Shown: positions 18,456 to 27,821, counted from the first letter of the stretch. The stretch: 64,000 nucleotides of DNA from Jannaschia sp. S6380 (GCF_023015695.1 NZ_JALKAS010000002.1:454501-518500); one strand, 5' to 3'. Notes: generated from the sequence alone by a model not told the origin. Numbers and translations: made by a program.

Positions 18456-19966
18456 GCGCCTTGCTCGAGCTTGAAGGTCTGACCAAGGCCTATCCAGGCG
18501 TGGTCGCGAACGACGCGGTGTCCTTCTCGGTGGCGCGCGGCGGCGTCCATGCCCTGTTGGGCGAGAACGGGGCCGGCAAATCGACGCTGGTCAAGACGAT
18601 CTACGGTCTGGTCCGGCCCGACGCGGGCACCATGCGCCTGAATGGGGCGCCCTATGCGCCCGAGGAGCCGCGCGCGGCGCGGGCGGCGGGCGTCGCCATG
18701 GTGTTCCAGCATTTCAGCCTGTTCGAGGCGCTGTCCGTGGCCGAGAATGTTGCGCTCGGCATGGAGGATCCGCCGCGTCTGCGCGACCTGAGCCGCCGCA
18801 TCCGCGAGGTGTCCGAGGCCTACGGCCTGCCGCTCGACCCCGGGCGCCGGGTCGGTGACCTTTCGGCGGGGGAGCGCCAGCGGGTGGAAATCGTGCGCTG
18901 CCTTCTTCAGGATCCGCGCCTTCTGATCATGGACGAGCCGACCAGCGTCCTGACCCCGCAGGAGGTCGAGATCCTGTTCGCGACCCTGCGCAAGCTGGCC
19001 GCCGAGGGGACCTCGATCCTCTATATCTCGCACAAGCTGGAGGAGATCCGCGCGCTCTGCGACGCGGCGACGATCCTGCGCGGTGGGCGCGTGGTCGGTG
19101 AATGCGACCCGCGCGCCGCCTCGGCGGCGGAACTGGCCGAACGGATGGTCGGCGCCAAGCTGACCGCGCCCAAGGCCCGCGCCCATGCCGCCGGCGACAC
19201 CGTGCTGGAGGTTTCGGGCCTGTCGCTGCCGCCCGCGTCGCAATTCGGGACCCCCCTGCGCAACGTGTCGCTTCGGCTTCGCGCGGGCGAGGTGCTGGGC
19301 ATCGGCGGCGTTGCCGGCAACGGCCAGGACGAGCTGTTGGCCGCGCTTTCGGGCGAGGCCGTCTCCCGGCCGGGGACCGTCTCGCTATCGGGGCGGGACG
19401 TCTCGCGTCTGCGTCCCACGGCCCGCCGCCGCGCGGGCCTGCTGACCGCACCCGAGGAACGGCTGGGTCATGCCGCCGCCCCCGACATGACCCTGACCGA
19501 GAACGCCGCGCTGACCGGCGCGGCGCGGCAGCAGATGCTGCGGCGCGGTTTCCTCGACTGGTCGCGCGCAAGGGGCTTCGCCGACCGCATCATCGACCGC
19601 TTCGACGTGCGCACGCCCGGCGCCCATGTGGCGGCGCGCGCGCTGTCGGGCGGCAACCTGCAGAAATTCGTCATCGGGCGCGAGGTCCTGCAGGACCCCG
19701 GCGTGCTGGTCGTCAACCAGCCGACCTGGGGTGTGGACGCCGCCGCCGCCGGGGCGATCCGGCAGGCGCTGCTGGATCTTGCCGCCGGAGGGGCGGGCGT
19801 GATCGTCATCAGCCAAGACCTCGACGAACTTCTGGAGATATCGGACCGCTTCGCCGCCCTGAACGAGGGCCGCCTGGGCGAAGCGGTCGCGACCGCGGAC
19901 CTGACGATGGAGCGGATCGGCCTGATGCTGGGCGGGGCCCACGGGATGGAGGCCGCCCATGTCTGA
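18452..19966 (+). CDS. BMP-type nucleoside/purine ABC transporter ATPase (two NBDs)
   Basis: A 504-residue protein with two fused nucleotide-binding domains. The first is canonical: GENGAGKST Walker A, LSAGERQRVEI signature, LLIMDEPTS Walker B. The second is degenerate at Walker A (GVAGNGQDE) but keeps LSGGNLQKF and VNQPTWGVD, as in the RbsA/NupA class. The start codon overlaps the xdhC stop (ATGA). Directly after xdhABC, a role in importing purines or nucleosides is a reasonable inference. Confidence 0.93.
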   Translation: MSALLELEGLTKAYPGVVANDAVSFSVARGGVHALLGENGAGKSTLVKTIYGLVRPDAGTMRLNGAPYAPEEPRAARAAGVAMVFQHFSLFEALSVAENVALGMEDPPRLRDLSRRIREVSEAYGLPLDPGRRVGDLSAGERQRVEIVRCLLQDPRLLIMDEPTSVLTPQEVEILFATLRKLAAEGTSILYISHKLEEIRALCDAATILRGGRVVGECDPRAASAAELAERMVGAKLTAPKARAHAAGDTVLEVSGLSLPPASQFGTPLRNVSLRLRAGEVLGIGGVAGNGQDELLAALSGEAVSRPGTVSLSGRDVSRLRPTARRRAGLLTAPEERLGHAAAPDMTLTENAALTGAARQQMLRRGFLDWSRARGFADRIIDRFDVRTPGAHVAARALSGGNLQKFVIGREVLQDPGVLVVNQPTWGVDAAAAGAIRQALLDLAAGGAGVIVISQDLDELLEISDRFAALNEGRLGEAVATADLTMERIGLMLGGAHGMEAAHV

Positions 19967-19975
19967 GGATCGGAC

Positions 19976-21058
19976 ATGATCGCGCTGGAGCGCCGCCCGA
20001 CGCCGTCCCGCCATTGGGCCGCCGCATCGCCGCTGCTGGCCGTGGCGTTGACCATGGTGGCGGGCGGTCTGATGTTCGCGGCACTGGGCAAGGACCCGTT
20101 CGAGGCGATCCGCACGATCTTCTGGGATCCGATCCTGGGCGAGTTCGCGTGGTATTTCCGCGGCCAGCTTCTGGTGAAGGCCGCGCCGCTGATCCTGATC
20201 GCGGTGGGGCTGGCGCTGGGCTTCCGGGCCGGCATCTGGAACATCGGGGCCGAGGGGCAGTACATCGTCGGCGCCATCGCGGGGGCGGCGGCGGGGCTGG
20301 CGTTCTATCCGTCGGAAACGTGGCTGATCTTTCCGCTGATGGTGGTCTGCGGCGCGCTGGGCGGGTTCCTCTGGGCGATGATCCCGGCGGTGCTGCGGGT
20401 GACGCTGGGCACGAACGAGATCCTGGTGTCGCTGATGCTGGTCTACGTGGCCGAGAACCTGCTGGCCTCGGCCGCCGTGGGCTGGCTGCGCAATCCCGAC
20501 GCCGTGGGCTTTCCCGGATCGCGCAACCTGTCGCAATGGGCGGCATCCGCGAATCCTGAACTGATCGCGGGCACGGGCATGCACTGGGGGGTGGTCGCCG
20601 CCGTGATCGCGGTGATCTTCGCGCATGTCCTGCTGACGCGGCACCTGATGGGCTTCCAGATCCGCCTGACCGGCGCGGCCCCCCGCGCGGCGCGCTTCGC
20701 GGGCGTCGCGCCCGCGCGGCTGGTGATCTTCTGCCTTGGCCTGTCGGGCGCGCTCGCGGGCCTTGCGGGCCTCTTCGAGGTGACCGGTCCGGCCGGCCAG
20801 ATCAGCATCGACTTCGCCAGCGGATACGGCTTTACGGCGATCATCGTGGCCTTCCTCGGACGGCTCAATCCGCTCGGCATCGTCGCCGCCGGCCTCCTGA
20901 TGGCGCTGACCTATGTCGGCGGCGAGGCGGCGTCGGCCAATCTGGGCCTGCCCATCGCCGCGATCAGCGCGTTCCAGGGGATGCTCTTGTTTTTCCTGCT
21001 GGCGGTGGACGTGCTGACGAACTTCCGCGTGCGGATCGGGCGAAGGGGGATGGCATGA
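19976..21058 (+). CDS. BMP-type ABC transporter permease, first subunit
   Basis: A 360-residue inner-membrane permease of the ribose/nucleoside class, with about nine hydrophobic segments. Family motifs include GFRAGIWNIGAEGQYIVG and LGTNEILVSLML. GAGG lies about 8 bases before the ATG, and the gap to the ATPase gene is 9 bases. The stop overlaps the next small gene by 4 bases. Confidence 0.93.
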   Translation: MIALERRPTPSRHWAAASPLLAVALTMVAGGLMFAALGKDPFEAIRTIFWDPILGEFAWYFRGQLLVKAAPLILIAVGLALGFRAGIWNIGAEGQYIVGAIAGAAAGLAFYPSETWLIFPLMVVCGALGGFLWAMIPAVLRVTLGTNEILVSLMLVYVAENLLASAAVGWLRNPDAVGFPGSRNLSQWAASANPELIAGTGMHWGVVAAVIAVIFAHVLLTRHLMGFQIRLTGAAPRAARFAGVAPARLVIFCLGLSGALAGLAGLFEVTGPAGQISIDFASGYGFTAIIVAFLGRLNPLGIVAAGLLMALTYVGGEAASANLGLPIAAISAFQGMLLFFLLAVDVLTNFRVRIGRRGMA

Positions 21059-21333
21059 CCGGCGCGACCGCCAACGGAATGACGCGGCGTCGGGTCGCCG
21101 TCGGGATCACGACGGCACTGTTTGCCGGTGCGGCCCTGATCCTGTTTCCGCTCCTCCTCGTGGTCCTGGCCGTCCATCTGCCGTTCGTGCTGTGCGCCGC
21201 GCTCGCAGGTCTCGCGATCGGCTGGACCCTCGATATCGCCACGGGACGATACTGGCTCGGCCCCATGTGCACCGGGGCAACTCTCGGGCTGCTCGGCGTT
21301 CTCGTCATCCTTCTTTCGAAATCGGGTGTCTGA
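21055..21333 (+). CDS. Small membrane protein between the two permease genes
   Basis: A 92-residue protein with a basic N-terminus (TRRR), then a long hydrophobic region (about 14-52, probably two segments) and a third segment near 68-88. I do not recognise a family. It overlaps the upstream permease stop (ATGA) and is followed without any gap by the next permease ATG, so it is fully built into the operon. The hydrophobic profile and tight coupling support a real gene. It could be a transporter subunit or assembly factor; this is inference. Confidence 0.7.
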   Translation: MTGATANGMTRRRVAVGITTALFAGAALILFPLLLVVLAVHLPFVLCAALAGLAIGWTLDIATGRYWLGPMCTGATLGLLGVLVILLSKSGV

Positions 21334-22263
21334 ATGGACCTGTCCGCCATCTCCCCCACCCTCCTCATCGCGTCGCTGATGGTGGCCGCGACACCGATCC
21401 TGCTGGCCGCGCTGGGCGAGATGGTGGTCGAGAAATCGGGCGTCCTGAACCTGGGCGTCGAGGGGATGATGATCATGGGCGCCGTCTTCGGCTTCATCGC
21501 GGCGGTCGAGACCGGGTCGCCCTGGTTCGGCTTCCTGATGGCGGCCCTGGGCGGCGCGCTGATGGCGCTCCTGTTCGGGTTCCTGACGCAGATACTGCTG
21601 TCGAACCAGGTGGCGACGGGGCTGGCGCTGACGCTGTTCGGGCTGGGGCTCTCGGCGCTGCTGGGACAGGGTTATGTGGGGATCAAGGCCAACAGCCTCG
21701 GCCGGGTCGACATGGGATGGCTGTCGGACCTGCCCTTCGTCGGTCGCGTGCTCTTCGGGCACGATCCCATCGTCTATCTGTCGCTCGCCCTGGTCGCGGC
21801 GGTCTGGGCCTTCCTGCGCTACACTCGCGCGGGTCTGATCCTGCGCGCGGTGGGTGAGAGCCACGACGCCGCCCACGCGCTGGGCTACCACGTGCGGCGG
21901 GTGCGGATGGCGGCGATCGCCTTCGGCGGCGCCTGCGCGGGGCTGGGCGGTGCCTATCTTTCGCTCGTGCGCGTGCCGCAATGGACCGAGGGGATGACCG
22001 CCGGCGCCGGATGGATCGCGCTCGCCATCGTCGTCTTCGCATCCTGGCGGGCGGGGCGCGTTCTGATCGGTGCCTATCTTTTCGGCGGCATTACCGTGTT
22101 GCAGCTCAACCTGCAGACGGCCGGCGCACGGGTTCCGGTGGAGCTTCTGTCGGCGGCGCCCTACCTTGTCACGATCCTCGTGCTCGTGCTCATATCCATC
22201 CGCGCCGGACGCGGCGGCGACGCGCCCGCCGATCTGGCCAAACCGTTCCACGCCTCCACCTGA
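21334..22263 (+). CDS. BMP-type ABC transporter permease, second subunit
   Basis: A 309-residue permease paired with the one at 19976. Family motifs are ALGEMVVEKSGVLNLGVEG and GYHVRRVRMAAIAFGG; about eight to nine hydrophobic segments are visible. The ATG follows the stop of the small membrane protein with no spacer. Confidence 0.93.
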   Translation: MDLSAISPTLLIASLMVAATPILLAALGEMVVEKSGVLNLGVEGMMIMGAVFGFIAAVETGSPWFGFLMAALGGALMALLFGFLTQILLSNQVATGLALTLFGLGLSALLGQGYVGIKANSLGRVDMGWLSDLPFVGRVLFGHDPIVYLSLALVAAVWAFLRYTRAGLILRAVGESHDAAHALGYHVRRVRMAAIAFGGACAGLGGAYLSLVRVPQWTEGMTAGAGWIALAIVVFASWRAGRVLIGAYLFGGITVLQLNLQTAGARVPVELLSAAPYLVTILVLVLISIRAGRGGDAPADLAKPFHAST

Positions 22264-22291
22264 GGGGCGGGTCACCACAGGGGAGAACCAC

Positions 22292-23383
22292 ATGAAATTC
22301 ACCACATTGCTGGCCGGCGTCCTGTCGCTCGGCCTGGCCGTTCCGGTCGCCGCCGACGGGCATGACCCCGTCAAGGTCGGCTTCATCTATGTCGGCCCGA
22401 TCGGCGATGGCGGCTGGACCTATCAGCACGATCAGGGTCGCCTCGCCGTCGAGGAGCATTTCGGCGACAAGGTCGAGACCGTGTTCCAGGAATCGGTCCC
22501 CGAGGGCGCCGATGCCGAGCGCGCGATCACCCAGATGGCACTGGGCGGGGCGGACATCATCTTCACGACGTCCTTCGGCTACATGGATCCGACCAACGCC
22601 GTCGCGGCCAAGTTCCCGGACGTGAAGTTCGAGCACGCCACCGGCTTCAAGCGCGAACATCCCAACGTGTCGACCTATGACGCCCGCTTCTACGAAGGCC
22701 GTGCCGTGCTGGGTACGATTGCCGGGCACCTGACGGAGACGAACAAGATCGGCTATATCGCGTCCTTCCCGATCCCCGAAGTGATCCAGGGCATCAACTC
22801 GACCTATCTGCATGCCAGCAAGGTGAACCCGGATGTCGAGATGGTCGTGACCTGGGCCTATACCTGGTTCGACCCCGCCAAGGAGGCCGATGCCGCGCGC
22901 GCGATGATCGACCAGGGCGTCGACATCATCCTGCAGCACACCGATTCCACCGCGCCGCAGGCTGCCGCGCAGGAGGCGAACGAGAATGGTGGACGGGTCT
23001 TCACCTTCGGCCAGGCCTCGGACATGGCGCAGTTCAAGCCGACCCCGCGGGTCGCGTCGATCATCGATGAATGGTCGCCCTACTACATCGACCGGGTGCA
23101 GGCGGTGATCGACGGCACCTGGGAACAGCAGGCGTCTTGGGGCGGCATGGCCGAGGGCGAGGTCGTCATCGGCGAGATCACCGACGCGGTGCCCGCCGAA
23201 GTGAAGGCCGAGGCCGAGCAGATGATCGCCGACATCAAGTCGGGCGACTACCATCCGTTCACCGGCCCCATTAGCAAGCAGGACGGCTCCGCCTGGCTGG
23301 AGGAGGGCGAGGTCGCCGAGGATGGCGAACTGCTCGGCATGGACTTCTACGTCGAGGGGATCGAGGGTGAGATCCCGAACTGA
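22292..23383 (+). CDS. BMP-family ABC transporter substrate-binding protein
   Basis: A 363-residue periplasmic binding protein. A signal peptide (MKFTTLLAGVLSLGLAVPVAADG) lacks a lipobox Cys, so the protein is soluble. The BMP/PnrA-like domain begins VKVGFIYVGPIGDGGW, and DIIFTTSFGYMDP and the VDIILQHTDST segment follow. Homologues bind nucleosides or purines. Its ribosome site GGGGAG is 7 bases from the ATG. It closes the xdh/transporter operon and is followed by a strong terminator. Confidence 0.94.
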   Translation: MKFTTLLAGVLSLGLAVPVAADGHDPVKVGFIYVGPIGDGGWTYQHDQGRLAVEEHFGDKVETVFQESVPEGADAERAITQMALGGADIIFTTSFGYMDPTNAVAAKFPDVKFEHATGFKREHPNVSTYDARFYEGRAVLGTIAGHLTETNKIGYIASFPIPEVIQGINSTYLHASKVNPDVEMVVTWAYTWFDPAKEADAARAMIDQGVDIILQHTDSTAPQAAAQEANENGGRVFTFGQASDMAQFKPTPRVASIIDEWSPYYIDRVQAVIDGTWEQQASWGGMAEGEVVIGEITDAVPAEVKAEAEQMIADIKSGDYHPFTGPISKQDGSAWLEEGEVAEDGELLGMDFYVEGIEGEIPN

Positions 23384-23404
23384 TCGCACGCAAGCGGTCG
23401 CCCG

Positions 23405-23431
23405 AACGCCCGGCCCCGCGCCGGGCGTTTC
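23405..23431 (+). terminator. Rho-independent terminator of the xdh/ABC operon
   Basis: A perfect 10-bp stem, AACGCCCGGC with GCCGGGCGTT, around a CCCGC loop ends in TTT. It lies 21 bases after the stop of the binding-protein gene. Confidence 0.85.
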
Positions 23432-23503
23432 GTATCTGGAACACTGGGATGGGGTCCGCCAAGCCGCTTCCCGCAAAGGTCCGGCGATCCGTAAGGGCGC
23501 ATC

Positions 23504-24304
23504 ATGGAAGCCACGGACGTCATCGACATCATCGCCGCGGTCCTCGCCGACAAGCCCGTCATCCGCGCGCTCTTTCTCGGCGGCAGTCACGGCAACGGGC
23601 GGGCGGATGCCTATAGCGACATCGATTTCGTCCTCGTCTCGGCGAACGGGGCAACGGACGAGATCGCGTCGCTTTGGCGCGATGCGGTCGGGCGGACGGG
23701 CGAGATCGTCCTCTGGCGCGACCGGACGGTCCGGCCCGTCCTCATCAACGCGATCACGGAGGACTGGACACGCATCGATCTGATCGTGCAGGAGCCCGGT
23801 CGGATGGGCGCGCATGTCCGGTCCGACCTCGCGCCGGTCTTCGACCATGACGGCATCCATGCCGACCTGCCCGAAAGCGCGTTGCCGCAGCGGACCCCGC
23901 CCGCGCGGCTGCGGTACCAGTTCGAGGAGTTCATCCGCATCCTTGGCCTTCTCCACCTCGTCATGGGCCGCGAGGAGTACATCAACGGCGTCACCGGCCT
24001 GTTTCACCTGCGCGCCCTGCTCGTCGACCTCCTGATCGAGGAGACGGCCGCGCCCGATCGCGGCGGGGCCCTGCATCTGAACCGCCTGCTGAGCGCGGAA
24101 CAGAAATCCCTGGTGACGGGTCTGCCCCCGCTGCGTCCCGAACGCGAAGCGATCGTCGCGGCCCACCTCGCCTATGCCCGCGCCTACCTGCCCCGGGCGC
24201 GGCGCCTCGCCGCCGAACGAGGCATCGACTGGCCCGAACGCTTCGAAGTCGCGACCTGGGCCATGCTTGGGGAGGCCATCGGCATCGAACGCCCCTATGC
24301 CTGA
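23504..24304 (+). CDS. Pol-beta-type nucleotidyltransferase domain protein
   Basis: A 266-residue protein. The nucleotidyltransferase core is GGSHGNGRADAYSDIDF (about residues 26-42), with the GS and DxD metal-binding signature, and a later RIDLIVQE carries a third Asp. The C-terminal half is helical, as in ANT/LinB-like and streptomycin adenylyltransferase-like proteins. The substrate is unknown. It starts behind the operon terminator, so it is probably a separate unit; AAGGG precedes the ATG. Confidence 0.75.
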   Translation: MEATDVIDIIAAVLADKPVIRALFLGGSHGNGRADAYSDIDFVLVSANGATDEIASLWRDAVGRTGEIVLWRDRTVRPVLINAITEDWTRIDLIVQEPGRMGAHVRSDLAPVFDHDGIHADLPESALPQRTPPARLRYQFEEFIRILGLLHLVMGREEYINGVTGLFHLRALLVDLLIEETAAPDRGGALHLNRLLSAEQKSLVTGLPPLRPEREAIVAAHLAYARAYLPRARRLAAERGIDWPERFEVATWAMLGEAIGIERPYA

Positions 24305-24336
24305 CGGCCCACACAGGATCGGCGGGCGCGGAAACC

Positions 24337-24355
24337 CCGGACATCCCTTGTCCGG
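24337..24355 (+). terminator. Hairpin after the nucleotidyltransferase gene
   Basis: CCGGACA-TCCCT-TGTCCGG forms a perfect 7-bp stem 32 bases past the stop. There is no T-run, so termination strength is doubtful. Confidence 0.4.
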
Positions 24356-24424
24356 TCAGTCCCGGCCGCAGGTCGGGGCGACGCCCAAGTTGCCACATGC
24401 CGCCGACCCTGCCACGGTCGGGCC

Positions 24425-25357
24425 ATGACCCATCTCACCGCCCCCGACGGCACCCCGATCTCCGCGCTCTGCTTCGGCTGCATGCAGTTCGGCGGCACCG
24501 CCGACGAGGCCGCCAGTCGCGCCATGTACGACGCCTGCCGTGCGGCGGGGGTGACCTTTTTCGACACCGCTCACGTCTATACCGACGGCGCCTCCGAGAC
24601 GCTTTTGGGCCGGTTTGCCGCGGGCGAGCGCGACAGCCTCGTGATCGCCACCAAGGCCGCCTATGCCGGCGGCGCGGGTCGCCGCAACATATTAACGAGC
24701 CTCGATGACAGCCGGCGCAGGTTGGGCACCGACGTGATCGACGTCTTCTACCTGCACAGATGGGACGCCGAGACCCCGCTGGAGGAGAGTATCGAAACCC
24801 TGGCCGAGCTGCATCGCACAGGCGCGATCCGCCATATCGCCGTCAGCAACTTCGCCGCCTGGCAGGTCGTGAAGGCGCAGGCGGTCGCCGCCGGCATGGG
24901 GGTGCGCATCGACATGATCCAGCCGATGTACAACCTCGTGAAGCGCCAGGCCGAGGTCGAGATCCTGCCGATGGCCGCATCCGAAGGGATCGCGGTCGCC
25001 CCCTATTCGCCGCTGGGCGGCGGGCTTTTGTCGGGGAAATACGCCGCCGGTGGCACCGGCCGCCTCTCCACCGACGCGCGCTATGCCGCGCGCTACGGCC
25101 CCGACTGGATGCACCGCGCCGCCGCGGGCCTGGCCGACCTCGCCGGCGAGATGGGCCATCACCCGGCCACGCTGGCGGTGGCCTGGGTGGCCGCGCACCC
25201 GGACGTCACAGCGCCCATCGTCAGCGCCCGCCACGCCGACCAGCTCGCCCCCTCGCTCGCCGCCGCCACGTTGCCGATGGACGACGAGTTGCGCGCCCGC
25301 CTGTCCGCGCTCTCGCTCGATCCGCCGCCCGCCACCGACCGGCTGGAGGAGGCCTGA
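24425..25357 (+). CDS. Aldo/keto reductase
   Basis: A 310-residue NAD(P)H-dependent oxidoreductase. The TIM-barrel markers are FFDTAHVYTDG (catalytic Asp and Tyr), IATKAAY (Lys), FYLHRWD (His) and IAVSNFAAWQV, with APYSPLGGGLLSGKY before the C-terminal cofactor-binding part. The substrate cannot be inferred. No clear Shine-Dalgarno precedes the ATG. Confidence 0.9.
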   Translation: MTHLTAPDGTPISALCFGCMQFGGTADEAASRAMYDACRAAGVTFFDTAHVYTDGASETLLGRFAAGERDSLVIATKAAYAGGAGRRNILTSLDDSRRRLGTDVIDVFYLHRWDAETPLEESIETLAELHRTGAIRHIAVSNFAAWQVVKAQAVAAGMGVRIDMIQPMYNLVKRQAEVEILPMAASEGIAVAPYSPLGGGLLSGKYAAGGTGRLSTDARYAARYGPDWMHRAAAGLADLAGEMGHHPATLAVAWVAAHPDVTAPIVSARHADQLAPSLAAATLPMDDELRARLSALSLDPPPATDRLEEA

Positions 25358-25417
25358 GCGCCGCCGGTCGCCGGCCGCCATCGTCCCGCTTGAGGGTCCG
25401 GGCCCGGCTGTGACACT

Positions 25418-26491
25418 GTGCCCGTCGTGGATCGGGACTTTCTCATCGTCGGTGGCGGAATCGCCGGAATCGCGGCCGGGGCGGCGCTTGCCGCGCTGGG
25501 ATCGGTGGAGCTGTGGGAGGCGGAGGACGCCTTCGCCTACCACGCGTCGGGCCGGTCGGCCGCGCTTTTCGACCAGAGCTATGGCCTGGCGCCGGTTGTG
25601 GCCCTGAACCGTGCCTCGCGCCCGGCGCACGAGGCCGGGGGGTGGATGTCCCCGCGCGGGCTGTTGTTGATCGGCCTAGCCGGCGAGGACGCGATCTTCG
25701 AGCGTGACCTGGCCGCGATGGGGCTGGACGAACTCTCGGCCAACACGGCCCGGTCGATGGTGCCCATCCTCGCCCCGACGGTCGCCCGCGTCGCGCTGGA
25801 GCGGGAGGCGTTCGACCTGGACACCGACGCGATGATCCAGGCCGGGCTGCGTGCGATCCGCGAGGGCGGTGCCGCGCGGACGTCGCGGCGCGTCGACGCC
25901 ATTTCGCACATCCCCGGCGGCTGGTCGGTGCGCGCCGGGTCCGCGGAGGTGACCGCCCGCCATATCGTCGATGCCGCGGGTCCCTGGGCAGATGCGGTGG
26001 CCGAACTGGCCGGCATCCCGCCGCTGGGCCTGACGCCGATGCGACGATCGATCGCGCGATTGCGCGCGCCCGGCGGACACGACGTCTCGGCCTGGCCGAT
26101 GATGCTGGGCGCGGGTGAAAGCTGGTACGCCAAGCCCGATGCCGGCGCGCTCATCGTCTCTCCGGCCGAGGAGGCACCGACCGACCCGACGGATGCCTTC
26201 GCCGACGACATGACACTGGCCGAGGGGCTGGAGCGGTATCAGCAGGCGGTGACCGAGCCGGTGACGCGCCCGATCTCGACCTGGGCCGGCTTGCGGACCT
26301 TCACGCCCGACCGCTGCCTGGCGATCGGCCGTGGCGCGGTCGAAGGGTTCTGGTGGTGCGCGGGGCAGGGGGGCTACGGGTTCCAGACCGCCCCGGCCGC
26401 GTCGGCCCTGCTGGCGGACCTGGTCGCGCGCCGCGCGCCGATGCTCGACCCGGCGACGGTGGCCGCGCTCGACCCCGGACGTTTCGGTTGA
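25418..26491 (+). CDS. FAD-dependent oxidoreductase (DAO family)
   Basis: A 357-residue glycine-oxidase/D-amino-acid-dehydrogenase type flavoprotein. The dinucleotide-binding motif is FLIVGGGIAGIAAG at the N-terminus and the C-terminal GxxG-type motif is GQGGYGFQTAPAASALLADL. The start is taken as GTG at 25418; a second GTG at 25427 is possible. The stop overlaps the TTG start of the next gene, so the two are coupled. Confidence 0.88.
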   Translation: MPVVDRDFLIVGGGIAGIAAGAALAALGSVELWEAEDAFAYHASGRSAALFDQSYGLAPVVALNRASRPAHEAGGWMSPRGLLLIGLAGEDAIFERDLAAMGLDELSANTARSMVPILAPTVARVALEREAFDLDTDAMIQAGLRAIREGGAARTSRRVDAISHIPGGWSVRAGSAEVTARHIVDAAGPWADAVAELAGIPPLGLTPMRRSIARLRAPGGHDVSAWPMMLGAGESWYAKPDAGALIVSPAEEAPTDPTDAFADDMTLAEGLERYQQAVTEPVTRPISTWAGLRTFTPDRCLAIGRGAVEGFWWCAGQGGYGFQTAPAASALLADLVARRAPMLDPATVAALDPGRFG

Positions 26492-27141
26492 TCCGTCGCG
26501 TCATCACGACCGGCACCCGGGTCGAGGCGGATGGCGACGGCCGCCTGATCGCCGCCCCGGCCGCGCGCAATCTCGGGCCGATCCTGGACGTCCTGCTGCC
26601 GCGCCTGCCCCGCCGGGGCGACGTGCTGGAACTGGCCTCGGGCACCGGCCAGCATATTGCCGCCCTGGCCGCGCACCGGCCCGACCTGTCGTTCCATCCC
26701 ACCGATCCCGACCCGACGCGGCGCGCCTCGATCGACGCGCATTGCCGGGGGCTGCCCAACGTGATGCCGGCGGGCGACATCGATGCCGGGCAGGCCGGAT
26801 GGGCGGTGGAGGCCGGGGCCGATGCGGTCCTCGTCGTCAACCTGCTGCATCTGATCTCGGACGGGGAATTGGCGATCCTGCTGGACGAGGCGCATCGCGC
26901 CATGTCGCCGGGCGGCCTCTTGGCGATCTACGGGCCCTTCCGGCGGGACGGCATCCTGTCCAGCCCCGGCGACCGGGCCTTCGATGCGGATCTGCGGGCG
27001 CAGGACGAGGCCATCGGGCTGAAGGACGCGGCCATGATCGAGACGGTGCTGACGGTGCTCGGCTGCGCGGTCGAGATGGTCGAGATGCCGGCCAACAACC
27101 TGATGATCCTGGCGCAGAAGGACGCCGGGTCGGCGCTCTAG
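26488..27141 (+). CDS. DUF938 methyltransferase-like protein
   Basis: A 217-residue protein of the DUF938 family with a SAM-binding fold: VLELASGTGQHIAAL near residue 45, VVNLLHL near 110, then the family-typical IYGPFRRDG and MVEMPANNL. The start appears to be TTG at 26488, overlapping the flavoprotein stop (TTGA), because family homology (PAARNLGPIL) begins just downstream and there is no closer ATG. Function is unknown. Its TAG stop shares the CTAG at 27138-27141 with hisG. Confidence 0.82.
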   Translation: MIRRVITTGTRVEADGDGRLIAAPAARNLGPILDVLLPRLPRRGDVLELASGTGQHIAALAAHRPDLSFHPTDPDPTRRASIDAHCRGLPNVMPAGDIDAGQAGWAVEAGADAVLVVNLLHLISDGELAILLDEAHRAMSPGGLLAIYGPFRRDGILSSPGDRAFDADLRAQDEAIGLKDAAMIETVLTVLGCAVEMVEMPANNLMILAQKDAGSAL

Positions 27142-27821
27142 CCCAGCTTGGCCGACAGCCCGGCCAGTTCGGCCCGCGCCGCATCGTCCCAGTCCGCGGC
27201 GAGCGAGCGGAACAGCGTCGCCTGGCTGGCATGGATCAGCCCGTCCTGCAGGGTCTTGAGGTGATTGGCCCGCAACGTCTCGCCGGTCGAAGTGATGTCG
27301 GCAATGGCCTCGGCGGTCTCGTTGACGACCGTTCCCTCGGTCGCGCCCTGGCTGTCGACAAGCGCGTAGTCGGCGACCCCGTGATCGCGCAGGAAGTCGC
27401 GGACCAGGCGGTGATACTTCGTGGCGATGCGCAGGCGGTGGCCGTGGATCGCACGGAACTGCGCCGCTGCTGCGTCCAGGTCGTCCAGCGTGTCGACGTC
27501 GATCCAGACCTTGGGCACGGCCAGCACCAGATCGGCATGACCGAAGCCCATGCGCGCCAAGGGCTCCACCAGCGTATCCCAGCGAACAAGCTTCTCGCGG
27601 ACCAGATCGCTGCCGGTCACGCCCAGATGGATGCGCCCCGCCGCCAGTTCGCGCGGGATCTCTCCGGCCGACAGCAGGACGAGCGCGATGTCCGCGCCCT
27701 CCACCTCGCCCGCGTACTCGCGGTCGTTGCCCGTCCGTCGCAGGGTCAGGCCGTGGCGGCCGAACCAGTCGAAGGTCTTTTCCATAAGCCGCCCCTTCGA
27801 CGGCACGCCCAGGCGGATCAT
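27138..27821 (-). CDS. hisG: ATP phosphoribosyltransferase, catalytic subunit (short form)
   Basis: A 227-residue enzyme for the first step of histidine synthesis, joining ATP and PRPP. The sequence begins [16 protein letters not shown], and the family motifs GVTGSDLV and VADYALVDSQGATEGTV are present. It is the short form lacking the regulatory domain, which needs HisZ; hisZ lies immediately upstream with a 4-base overlap. Confidence 0.96.
   Translation of the reverse strand: MIRLGVPSKGRLMEKTFDWFGRHGLTLRRTGNDREYAGEVEGADIALVLLSAGEIPRELAAGRIHLGVTGSDLVREKLVRWDTLVEPLARMGFGHADLVLAVPKVWIDVDTLDDLDAAAAQFRAIHGHRLRIATKYHRLVRDFLRDHGVADYALVDSQGATEGTVVNETAEAIADITSTGETLRANHLKTLQDGLIHASQATLFRSLAADWDDAARAELAGLSAKLG

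Noticed and set aside
20152..20168. GGTATTTCCGCGGCCAG, similar to the tail of the element in xdhB
   Set aside because: It encodes a normal conserved part of the permease and has no adjoining palindrome; the likeness is coincidence.
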